From Niabella sp. (GTDB lineage Bacteria > Bacteroidota > Bacteroidia > Chitinophagales > Chitinophagaceae), in NCBI RefSeq assembly GCF_030150205.1, contig NZ_JASLGT010000032.1, forward strand, positions 20,959 to 84,958: a stretch of 64,000 nt of DNA. The letters run 5' to 3'. Numbering within the stretch: position 1 is the stretch's first letter; each line of letters opens with the position of its first letter. Below are positions 28,470 to 36,145 of the stretch, in pieces. The notes under the pieces were generated by a model, which saw nothing but the letters and a program-made list of their open reading frames with translations, was not told where the DNA came from and did not search any database. A program made the translations under genes and the position numbers.

Positions 28470-29156
28470 ATGAAAAAAATAGTATCAGTAATGATGCTTG
28501 CAGGCATTGCCGCCGCCGGCGGATGTAAGAAGAAAGAAATTATAACAGCGCCCGATAAACCATTTGCCATTACCGGGCATTTTGTAGCAGGTACCAATAC
28601 CCAGAAAACCGGAAGCAAATACACCAGTGTTTACTTTATCCGGTTCCTGGAAGGTAACAAGGCATTGTTTATCGCTTCGGCCGCTACCGATCTGGAGGGC
28701 ACTTACGCTTTAACCGATTCCTCCCTGCTTTTTGAAGTAACCGGCAGCAATGCCCGTACAGCTAAGTTTACCCTGAACAAAAATAAGCAAATCACATCCG
28801 CTTACTACAGCGGTAGCGGTCCCGTGGAATATGAGGCAACGGCCGAACTATTGCCCATCACCGGTACGAACGAACTGGCTGGAAAAATCTTTAAAGGCGA
28901 CGAATTTAAAATGGGCGCATCAAGCAACCGTGCCGGGCTGATTTATAGTTTTAACAAAGCCGGAGCAAGTACTTATGGTTCCGGAACCGATGCAGGGGCA
29001 ATTGATAACACGGCAACCAGCTACACGCTTATTGGAGGGAGTGGCTTTAAATCGGTAAATGGCAGTACCACGGAGCTGGGCTTTGTGTCTGATAAAAGAC
29101 TCACTGTTTTCAGATCCTCCGGTCTGTTTTATTATGGTACATATGATCAGCAATGA
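28470..29156 (+). CDS. Putative lipoprotein of unknown function in metal-uptake operon
   Basis: A 228-residue protein from the ATG at 28470 (MKKIVSVMMLAG), preferred over an in-frame ATG at 28431 because it gives a clean lipoprotein signal with Cys about residue 20 (AAAGGC) followed by KKKE. The mature part is predicted beta-rich with a calycin-like rhythm (FAITGHFVAG, GSKYTSVYFIRFLEGNKALF, LEGTYALTDSSLLFEVTG, GFVSDKRLTVFRSSGLFYYG) and has few His or Cys. I do not recognise the family. Gene order between two DUF4625 lipoproteins implies a shared process. Confidence 0.65.
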   Translation: MKKIVSVMMLAGIAAAGGCKKKEIITAPDKPFAITGHFVAGTNTQKTGSKYTSVYFIRFLEGNKALFIASAATDLEGTYALTDSSLLFEVTGSNARTAKFTLNKNKQITSAYYSGSGPVEYEATAELLPITGTNELAGKIFKGDEFKMGASSNRAGLIYSFNKAGASTYGSGTDAGAIDNTATSYTLIGGSGFKSVNGSTTELGFVSDKRLTVFRSSGLFYYGTYDQQ

Positions 29157-29228
29157 CTTTTGAATGGGGAACATATCCCGGATAATAAACAGGTAAATTT
29201 TTTTTAACCAATCATCAACGTAACAATC

Positions 29229-29945
29229 ATGAACAACAAACAGGTTTTTAGTAAATGGAGTATTCCCGTCTTTCTTTTTATACTGGCCATCAGTGCCTGC
29301 AGTAAGGATAAGGAGGTCGTTGCCGGACCAGCTATCAGTCAACTGGAATTGGGCAGCGCTAACAGCGGAACCGGCTATCCCGGCGATGACGTGCATATGG
29401 AAGCCACCATACAGGCTCCCGGTACCATTGCAGCCATTAGCGTGCATATTCAACCGGAAAACGGAACGGGCTGGACTTTTGATAAAACCTTTACCGAAGG
29501 ATATACCGGCTCAAAGAATGCGGCATTTCATGAGCATATCGATATCCCGGAAACGGCGGCTCCCGGCGGCTATCGGGTGCAGCTCACGGTTACCGATAAA
29601 GCGGGCAATACCGCAAAGGCAGATAGCCGGTTAAGTATTATCACAGACCCTTCATTGCCATCCGTTACGGGCTTCGAAGTAGCATATAATAATGCAACGG
29701 CCGACCTGCATATAGCGGGCGATATTACAGCCCCTAATAAAATTGCCGATATATCATTGGAGATCCATGGAGGAACGTTTGAAAAAGAGTATGCCATCAC
29801 CGGAGACTATGTGGGTAAACCGGGTTTTCATCTGCATAAACATTTTAACCTTTCCGATATACCGTCCGGCCACTTTCATGTGCATCTGAAGATAAAAGAT
29901 CAGGCCGGAAAAATGCGGGAATGGGAAGGCCATTTTGATAAATAA
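29229..29945 (+). CDS. Two-domain DUF4625 lipoprotein, histidine-rich
   Basis: A 238-residue lipoprotein (lipobox AISAC, then SKDKE) with two consecutive DUF4625-like domains. The first (about 30-135) contains DDVHMEATIQAPGTIAAISVHIQP, AFHEHIDIPETAAPGGYRV and LTVTDKAGNTAKA; the second (about 140-238) has DLHIAGDITAPNKIADISLEIHG, HLHKHFNLSDIPSGHFHVHL and KIKDQAGKMREWEG. The HLHKH and HFHVH clusters again point to metal binding. Last gene of the run that begins at 25136; a 72-base gap precedes it. Confidence 0.78.
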   Translation: MNNKQVFSKWSIPVFLFILAISACSKDKEVVAGPAISQLELGSANSGTGYPGDDVHMEATIQAPGTIAAISVHIQPENGTGWTFDKTFTEGYTGSKNAAFHEHIDIPETAAPGGYRVQLTVTDKAGNTAKADSRLSIITDPSLPSVTGFEVAYNNATADLHIAGDITAPNKIADISLEIHGGTFEKEYAITGDYVGKPGFHLHKHFNLSDIPSGHFHVHLKIKDQAGKMREWEGHFDK

Positions 29946-30345
29946 AGTTATAGAGGGGCTCAATCGTCTTCCATTGGTTATGCCCGGTGTTTATTGCAAA
30001 ATAGCACCAGGCTGATAACAAACCCCGCGCCGTGCCCTGAACGCAACGCTGTAGTTCCGGTTGACCGCACAGGTGTTAAGTTGGATTTCGCGGTTAGATC
30101 GCTGCAGTGACGGCACCGGCAAGGGCGTAAGCCTGTACCACAGGTACGCAGGATACAGCCGCGCTGCGGGAAGCAGGCATAACAACGCAGGGTTGTGGTG
30201 CTGATCCTCCTGTAAAAGACTTTTGAGACCCTCTTTTTTTTTAACAGCACATGCACTGAATATAAACTTGGCTGCATTGCCATTAACGGTAGCGGATATT
30301 TATGAAACCGGCAGCCACCGGATTTTTCTCAAAAAACAATGCACA
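29946..30345. other. 400-base gene-free gap before the GTPase gene
   Basis: No convincing coding region. It contains a small GTACC-N3-GGTAC inverted repeat near 30138-30150 and a T-run at 30232-30242. TATAAACTTG at 30261-30270 is a poor match to a -7 element (TAAACTTG, one mismatch) without a clear -33. The GTPase therefore probably has its own promoter here, but I cannot define it. Confidence 0.4.
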
Positions 30346-31584
30346 ATGGTCAACAACAATAATAATAAAAAATTACCGGTAACGGTACTGAGCGGTTTTC
30401 TGGGAGCGGGAAAAACAACCCTGCTCAACCATGTTTTACACAACAAACAGGGATTAAAGGTAGCCGTAATCGTAAACGATATGAGTGAGGTGAACCTGGA
30501 CGCCCGGCTGATCGAAAATCATCTGCCCGGGGCGGAGCAGGAAAACGCGCTGTCGCGGACGGAGGAAAAATTAGTGGAACTAAGCAACGGCTGTATTTGC
30601 TGTACGCTGCGTGAAGACCTGATGCTGGAGGTAGAGAAACTCGCCAGGGAGGAACGGTTTGATTACCTGCTCATCGAAAGCTCCGGCATCAGCGAACCCA
30701 TACCCGTGGCACAAACCTTCTCCTACAGCGATGAAGAAAACGGTATCGATCTTTCCCGGTTCAGCTATATCGACACCATGGTTACCGTAGTGGATTGCTT
30801 TAATTTTTTTAAAGATTTTAGTACAGAGGCTTTATTGAAAGACCGCGCGCTAACGGATATGGAGGGGGACAACCGCACCATTGTCAATCTACTGACCGAC
30901 CAGGTAGAATTTGCAAATGTCATCATCCTGAATAAAACCGACCTGGTGACCGCACATACCGCCGGTCTCCTGGAGGCCACCCTTCAAAAGCTAAACCCGG
31001 GGGCGCGGATCATTCGTTCCGGTTTTGGTAGGGTAGATCCTGCCGCCATATTGAATACCGGCTTGTTTGATTTTGAAGAAGCCCAAACCGCGGCCGGCTG
31101 GCAAAAGGAACTGGAGGCAGCACAACACATCCCCGAAACCCAGGAATACGGCATCAGCTCCTTTGTGTTCCGCAGGCAGCGGCCCTTTCATCCGGAGCGG
31201 TTCTGGAATTATTTAAACACGCAATACCCGCAGGGGATCATTCGTGCCAAAGGTCTGTTCTGGCTGGCATCAAGGCCCGGTGACGCCCTGAATTTTTCAC
31301 AGGCCGGCGGTTCTTCCCGTATAGAAAAAGCAGGGATATGGTGGAGTAGTATGCCTTACAATGAACGCATGCGTTATCCGTCTTATGTATATAACCGGGA
31401 CGCAATTGAGGCACGCTGGAGTAAGCAATGGGGCGACCGGATGAACGAACTGGTATTTATCGGCCAGGATTTGGATAAAACGCAGCTTACGGCGGACCTG
31501 GAACAATGTTTACTACAGGATACGGAATTGTATCTGTTCACGACAAAGGCCCGGTTCAGCGATCCGTTTCCCTGCAATATTTAA
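30346..31584 (+). CDS. COG0523/CobW-family G3E GTPase, probable zinc metallochaperone
   Basis: GTP-dependent metal insertase/chaperone of the G3E family. The ATG at 30346 (MVNNNNNKKLPVTVLSGFLGAG) is used although the frame is open further upstream, because the family normally starts just before the Walker A. Features: Walker A GFLGAGKTT (about 17-25), the CxCC metal motif SNGCICCTLREDL (about 80-92), Switch II ESSGISEP, guanine-specificity NKTD, and a C-terminal CobW_C domain (GISSFVFRRQRPFHPERFWNYL, RAKGLFWLASRPG). The protein is 412 residues. Position between two ZnuD-like receptors supports a zinc-starvation role. Confidence 0.88.
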   Translation: MVNNNNNKKLPVTVLSGFLGAGKTTLLNHVLHNKQGLKVAVIVNDMSEVNLDARLIENHLPGAEQENALSRTEEKLVELSNGCICCTLREDLMLEVEKLAREERFDYLLIESSGISEPIPVAQTFSYSDEENGIDLSRFSYIDTMVTVVDCFNFFKDFSTEALLKDRALTDMEGDNRTIVNLLTDQVEFANVIILNKTDLVTAHTAGLLEATLQKLNPGARIIRSGFGRVDPAAILNTGLFDFEEAQTAAGWQKELEAAQHIPETQEYGISSFVFRRQRPFHPERFWNYLNTQYPQGIIRAKGLFWLASRPGDALNFSQAGGSSRIEKAGIWWSSMPYNERMRYPSYVYNRDAIEARWSKQWGDRMNELVFIGQDLDKTQLTADLEQCLLQDTELYLFTTKARFSDPFPCNI

Positions 31585-31731
31585 AACAGGCATTTTGAGT
31601 GTGCTATTGCATTCACAGAGCGGGTGGCCGCTGGTAACCCCTGGAGTTCCGTTATTCCCGCACTTTTCAGAATAAGGAGGAAACAGTGCCGGCGTTCTTT
31701 ACCCCGGGCAGAAAATAATTCCGGAAAATTG

Positions 31732-31762
31732 TTTGTTAGACTAATCTAACTTTATATTTTTG
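31732..31762 (+). promoter_or_regulatory. Promoter with embedded GTTAGA-N4-TCTAAC operator upstream of TonB receptor
   Basis: TTTG (31732-31735) and a perfect TATTTTTG -7 element (31755-31762) are 19 bases apart. The spacer is filled by the perfect inverted repeat GTTAGA (31735-31740)/TCTAAC (31745-31750). An operator between -33 and -7 implies repression; the sequence resembles DtxR/MntR-type metalloregulator sites. Predicted transcription starts near 31769, leaving a leader of about 108 bases. Confidence 0.65.
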
Positions 31763-31782
31763 CTGATGAAATAAATTTTTAT

Positions 31783-31801
31783 TGCTTTCTTGTTGAAAGC
31801 A
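31783..31801 (+). other. Hairpin in the 5' leader of the TonB receptor mRNA
   Basis: TGCTTTC (31783-31789) and GAAAGCA (31795-31801) form a perfect 7-bp stem with loop TTGTT, about 14 bases after the predicted transcription start. It may stabilise the transcript; no T-run follows it. Confidence 0.45.
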
Positions 31802-31876
31802 TAGGTACGACCCTGCAGGTGGGGTGGGCAGATAAATGTTGGCTGCTGCCCGTTATTACATATTTAAAAGCGTGGT

Positions 31877-34348
31877 ATGAACAGAATACGGGTGAACTAT
31901 GCCGGATGGTTATTGGCGTGTTGTTTGTTAACAGGGATGGGGTATGCTCAAACAGTGGTAAGGGGCGTGGTAACCGGTAACCAGGAGCCGGTATCCCTGG
32001 CCAATGTATTGCTGGAAGAGCTCCGGCGGGGTGCCGTTACCGACAGTGCCGGATATTTTATCATCTGCGATGTTCCCCCGGGTGCTTATACCCTGCAGGT
32101 GTCCTGCGTGGGCTATATTGATGTAAAGTTGCCGGTACGGGTAAAAAAAAATGAACAGCTGACCATCCCGGTAGCATTGCCGGCGGGCGATGGCATTATG
32201 GATGAAATTGTGATCACCGGTGTATCGAAGGCAACGCGTATCCGGGAGAACCCGCTGGCTGTGACCAGTATTTCATCCAAACAAATAGAACAAACGGCAT
32301 CGGTCAATATTATAGACGCGCTGGTGAAAAATGTACCGGGATTACATGCGGTGCAAACCGGGCCAAACATTTCAAAGCCGTTCATCCGCGGGCTGGGTTA
32401 TAACCGGGTGCTTACCCTGTACGACGGCCTCCGGCAGGAAGGACAGCAATGGGGCGATGAGCATGGTATTGAAGTGGATGGCTACAATATAGACCGGGCA
32501 GAAGTGATCAAAGGTCCGTCCTCGTTACAATATGGATCCGATGCGCTGGCCGGCGTGGTGAGCCTGTTCCCCTTTGTACCCGGTGTTCCGGACAAACGGG
32601 TTCACGGGAAATTTACGGGGGAGTATCAAACGAATAACAATTTAATAGGCAATGGCCTGAGATTCGGCTACGATAACGGGCATTTTTTACTGGCTGCGGG
32701 AGGATCTTACAGGATGGCGAAAGACTACCGCAACCCGGTAGACGGAAGGGTGTACCTTACCCGGTTCCGTGAAAGCAATCTGTCTGCGCTTGCTGGTTAC
32801 AAAACGGATAAAGGGTTTATCCGGATCAGTCTTACCTTATATGATAACCTCCAGGCCATTCCAGACGGCAGCCGCGATTCGCTTACCCGTAAATTTACCA
32901 AACAGGTGTATGAGGGAACGGAAGATACCATCGGTCGCCGCCCGGTGGTGCCGGCCAGTGAATTAAACGGGTACCGGTTACCCGGACTTTCACAGCATAT
33001 ACAGCATTACCGGGCGTACCTCAACAGCCGGTGGCAGGCGGGCACCGGTGGCATTGAGCTGTTGCTGGGTGCCCAGCAAAACATCCGCAGGGAATATAAT
33101 CACCCGGCCCTGTTACAGCAGCCGGGCATGTATGTAAAATTAAATACCCTCAATTATGGACTGCGGTACCATGCGCCGGTATTTTCAAATATTGAAGCAA
33201 CCATTGGGCTGAATGGGATGTTCCAGCATAACAAAAGTTTAACTGCTACTGATTTCCCCATTCCGGATTATCATCTGGGAGACGGTGGTATATATACATA
33301 TGCAAAATGGAGCAATGACCGGTGGACAGTAAGCGGCGGACTGCGCTATGATCTGCGGCAGGTGCAATGGGATAACTTCTATGTAAAGCCCAATGATGCC
33401 ACGGGGTTTGATCAGCAGGCAATGATCCCGGACACCACCGGGGCTGTATTGCAGTTTGAGGCATACCGGAAAATATTCGCCGGAATGGCGGCAAGTGTGG
33501 GCGGAACTTTCCGGGTTTCTGATCAGCTAAGCCTGAAAGCCAATATCGGCAGGGGATACCGGGCACCGAATATCACCGAAATGGCCAGCAACGGGTTAGA
33601 TCCCGGTGCGCATATGATTTACCTCGGCAACCGGAACTTTAAACCGGAGTTTTCATTACAGGAAGATATCGGAGTCAGTGCGCGGTTTAAAAATTTTTCC
33701 GCCGATGTAAGTTTTTTCAATACGGATATTGAGCATTATATCTACTTAAATTTAGTGACAGATGCAAACGGTAATGCCCTGGCAGATCCCCAGGGCAATA
33801 AAACCTATCAATACCGGCAGGCCCGTGCGCAACTCTATGGAGCGGAGGTTTGGCTGGCGGTGCACCCCCGGCGATTAGCAGGCTTCCGGTTCGATAACAG
33901 CCTGGCCCTGGTGTATGGCTTCAACCGGGAGGCTGCCTATAAAAATAAAGGGATACAGGGCGCATATCTGCCGCTGATACCGCCGTTGAAATGGGTAGGC
34001 AGTCTTTCGCAGGTCATAAACCCCCGGTCCGGATGGCTGGATGCGTTAACGCCAAAACTATCCATGGAATGTACGGCTGCGCAGGGGCGCTACCTTGGTT
34101 TAGATCAAACGGAAACGGCAACAGCCGGCTTTATGCTCTTTCATGCGGGTGTGGTTGCCGCCATTCCATTTTCAAAAATGCAAAGCATACAGGTTCAGTT
34201 CGAGGTAACAAATCTTTTCAATAAGGCCTATCAATCCAATTTAAACCGGTTGAAATATTTTGAGCACTATGCACAATCACCGAACGGGCATTCGGGGATT
34301 TATAATATGGGCCGGAATGGCAGTCTTAAAATCATCCTGCCCTTCTGA
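31877..34348 (+). CDS. TonB-dependent receptor, ZnuD-like (second copy), probable metal uptake
   Basis: An 823-residue outer-membrane receptor with signal peptide (MNRIRVNYAG...GYAQ), carboxypeptidase-regulatory-like domain (about 27-105), MDEIVITGVSKATR TonB-box region, plug (about 120-235) with SKPFIRGLGYNRVLTLYDG, EGQQWGDEHGIEVD and GPSSLQYGSDALAGVV, and a barrel ending GRNGSLKIILPF. It aligns across the plug with the receptor at 25538-27946, but it has its own promoter and palindromic operator. An inverted repeat TGAATGG-N3-CCATTCA overlaps the stop codon (34346-34362) and might end transcription, though no T-run follows. Confidence 0.88.
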   Translation: MNRIRVNYAGWLLACCLLTGMGYAQTVVRGVVTGNQEPVSLANVLLEELRRGAVTDSAGYFIICDVPPGAYTLQVSCVGYIDVKLPVRVKKNEQLTIPVALPAGDGIMDEIVITGVSKATRIRENPLAVTSISSKQIEQTASVNIIDALVKNVPGLHAVQTGPNISKPFIRGLGYNRVLTLYDGLRQEGQQWGDEHGIEVDGYNIDRAEVIKGPSSLQYGSDALAGVVSLFPFVPGVPDKRVHGKFTGEYQTNNNLIGNGLRFGYDNGHFLLAAGGSYRMAKDYRNPVDGRVYLTRFRESNLSALAGYKTDKGFIRISLTLYDNLQAIPDGSRDSLTRKFTKQVYEGTEDTIGRRPVVPASELNGYRLPGLSQHIQHYRAYLNSRWQAGTGGIELLLGAQQNIRREYNHPALLQQPGMYVKLNTLNYGLRYHAPVFSNIEATIGLNGMFQHNKSLTATDFPIPDYHLGDGGIYTYAKWSNDRWTVSGGLRYDLRQVQWDNFYVKPNDATGFDQQAMIPDTTGAVLQFEAYRKIFAGMAASVGGTFRVSDQLSLKANIGRGYRAPNITEMASNGLDPGAHMIYLGNRNFKPEFSLQEDIGVSARFKNFSADVSFFNTDIEHYIYLNLVTDANGNALADPQGNKTYQYRQARAQLYGAEVWLAVHPRRLAGFRFDNSLALVYGFNREAAYKNKGIQGAYLPLIPPLKWVGSLSQVINPRSGWLDALTPKLSMECTAAQGRYLGLDQTETATAGFMLFHAGVVAAIPFSKMQSIQVQFEVTNLFNKAYQSNLNRLKYFEHYAQSPNGHSGIYNMGRNGSLKIILPF

Positions 34349-34672
34349 ATGGCCGCCATTCACCGGCACCTGCATGGTATGGGAAGGAGGCTTTTTTGAT
34401 GCATTATGCCGCTGATTTTCAATTTCTTTAATGAGGCGGTACCGGTTGGACGGCTTCCCGGGATGCAGCCATATTTTCCATTTTTGCGGTGTAAAGCAGC
34501 CCTCAGGCGGGTGCAGCTTCCGGCTGTTCTGTAAAGTATCCGTAACGGAAGCGGGGTATGGCCCCGGTTTGCTGATCCCCTAAAAGACCCGCTTAAACGG
34601 ACCATTGCCGGGAAAAAACAGGGGTACTTCCCTGGCTGAATATGTAAAAAGATAAAGACCGGCAGGATCTGT

Positions 34673-34705
34673 TTTGTTTTTTAATGGATGTTTTAGCTAA
34701 CTTTA
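34673..34705 (+). promoter_or_regulatory. Candidate promoter for the SWIB-domain gene; rest of the 393-base gap shows no gene
   Basis: TTTG (34673-34676) and TAACTTTA (34698-34705, one mismatch to TAnnTTTG) are 21 bases apart, 37 bases upstream of the ATG at 34742. Upstream, 34349-34672 holds no coding region that I can support. Confidence 0.5.
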
Positions 34706-34741
34706 TAAGGTTAATTCGATTTTAAACTTTAACCCATTATC

Positions 34742-35173
34742 ATGGCAACAGCGAAAAAAACCACTGCAAAAAAGGCAGCACCCAAAAAAGCAGCCGCTAA
34801 AAAGGCTGCACCCAAAAAAGTTACAAAAGCTCCCGTAAAAAAAGCGGCTCCCAAAAAGGCAGCACCAAAGAAAGCAGCCCCCAAGAAAGTAGCAGCAAAG
34901 AAGGCCGCTCCCAAGAAGAAAAGAAAAATAAACCCCGCCCTGTTACAACCGCTTACACCCAGTCCGGCATTGGCAGCAGTAATCGGTAATAAACCGGCTT
35001 CGCGTCCCGATATTATCAAAAAAATATGGGCATATATTAAAAAGCAGGGATTACAAGACTCCACCAACAAACGGATGATCAACGCTGATGATAAATTAAA
35101 AACCTTATTTAGCGGTAAATCCCAGGTGTCAATGTTCGATCTGGCCAAGATCGTTAGTGCGAATGTGAAATAA
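34742..35173 (+). CDS. Histone-H1-like Lys/Ala/Pro-rich protein with C-terminal SWIB/MDM2 domain
   Basis: Probable DNA-binding nucleoid protein. Residues 2-61 are almost only Lys, Ala, Pro, Thr and Val, made of about ten (K)AAPKK/AAAKK-type units as in eukaryotic H1 tails. Residues about 63-143 form a SWIB domain: INPALLQPLTPSPALAAVIG, RPDIIKKIWAYIKKQGLQD, INADDKLKTLF and MFDLAKIVSANVK. SWIB-domain proteins are known from chlamydiae and many Bacteroidota and may affect chromatin or topoisomerase function. The gene is monocistronic, with its own promoter and a strong terminator. The opposite strand is also open, but only as a mirror of the repeats. Confidence 0.9.
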   Translation: MATAKKTTAKKAAPKKAAAKKAAPKKVTKAPVKKAAPKKAAPKKAAPKKVAAKKAAPKKKRKINPALLQPLTPSPALAAVIGNKPASRPDIIKKIWAYIKKQGLQDSTNKRMINADDKLKTLFSGKSQVSMFDLAKIVSANVK

Positions 35174-35198
35174 ACGGTTTCCGGATTCCATCCGCATG

Positions 35199-35255
35199 GC
35201 TGTATCAAAAGGTATCCTTCAGAACGAAGCGATGGTTTTGATACAGCTTTTTTAT
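35199..35255 (+). terminator. Intrinsic terminator after the SWIB gene
   Basis: GCTGTATCAAAA (35199-35210) and TTTTGATACAGC (35236-35247) are perfect 12-base inverted arms with a 25-base loop, followed at once by TTTTTTATTTTAT. The remainder of the gap to 35462 shows no supported gene. Confidence 0.85.
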
Positions 35256-35462
35256 TTTATACAAACGATCGTATTGCTGTATGCCAGGGGCCGACCATTT
35301 ACAGGGATGGCCTGGCTTCCTTTAGTACTGGTGCTGTTTATATTGAAGCCCACCGGGCTGCATCCTGTGCATATTGCATCCATACCTGAACAGCGAGGCG
35401 ATAAAATTTTTTTATGAAGTTGGCTATGATGTTATGACCAGGTATATTGTTTTGTTACAAAT

Positions 35463-35891
35463 ATGCAAATCCAAACTACGCTGTTTTTATCCGGTTTTTC
35501 ATACCTTTGGCCGGTGCGCAGGTGGATCGCTATATGTATGCTTTTTGTTTACCTGGTCTCTACGACTGAGGCTTCCCAGTTCCTGAAAATACCCATACTG
35601 GTAGCGCATTTTATAGAACACCGGCAGCAGGATCCGGAGTTGACGTTCGGGGCATTTTTGAAAATGCACTACAATCACCCGGTTAAGGATGCAGACTATC
35701 AGCGGGATCAGCAATTGCCCTTCGTAACCCATTCCGGCAGCCTCACGCTTGTATTTACCGTAGATAGCCATTTTTCTTTGGAACTCAGGAAATGGACGTT
35801 CCCTTCTTTAAAACGGACAACACCGTACAAAAATGTCTTTTATGAAAAAGATGTTTTAACCTCTATCTGGCAGCCTCCCCGGGTTTGTTAA
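35463..35891 (+). CDS. Small exported protein preceding metal-efflux genes (QFLKIPILVAHFxEH family)
   Basis: A 142-residue protein with a hydrophobic segment (WIAICMLFVYLVS, about 21-33) and a conserved-looking body: QFLKIPILVAHFIEHRQQDPE, TFGAFLKMHYNHP, KDADYQRDQQLPF. I recall similar small proteins directly upstream of CzcA/CusA-type pumps in Bacteroidota; the repeated His residues suggest metal contact outside the inner membrane. The start could be the ATG at 35463 or one at 35538, which gives a shorter signal-like N-terminus. 254 bases separate it from the pump gene. Biochemical function is unknown. Confidence 0.65.
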   Translation: MQIQTTLFLSGFSYLWPVRRWIAICMLFVYLVSTTEASQFLKIPILVAHFIEHRQQDPELTFGAFLKMHYNHPVKDADYQRDQQLPFVTHSGSLTLVFTVDSHFSLELRKWTFPSLKRTTPYKNVFYEKDVLTSIWQPPRVC

Positions 35892-36145
35892 CTTTTTTTA
35901 TCGCTTTATTTTCATCGGCTACCGGCAGTCTTCCGGGGTATTTATACATATAGCCCCGGTTTCAATGCTGTATCGCAGCTATAGCCAGCCGTGCAATGGT
36001 AGGTGTTGTATGCCAATACCTGTTTGGGTATTACAGAACGCTGTTCCCGGGTACCGGCGCATTCCCGCCGGGGTGCATCACTGCCCTGTAAAATAAAGCA
36101 TCAGCCATAGCTCATTCTTTAACACTTAAGATGTAAGGGATCATT

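Noticed and set aside
34729..35208. Minus-strand open frame of 159 codons opposite the SWIB gene
   Set aside because: Its FLGAAFFAAAF-type sequence is the mirror of the KAAPKK codons; the plus strand has the SWIB domain, promoter and terminator.
35196..35417. Short plus-strand open frame after the SWIB gene
   Set aside because: It begins inside the intrinsic terminator stem and its hydrophobic sequence comes from T-rich non-coding DNA.
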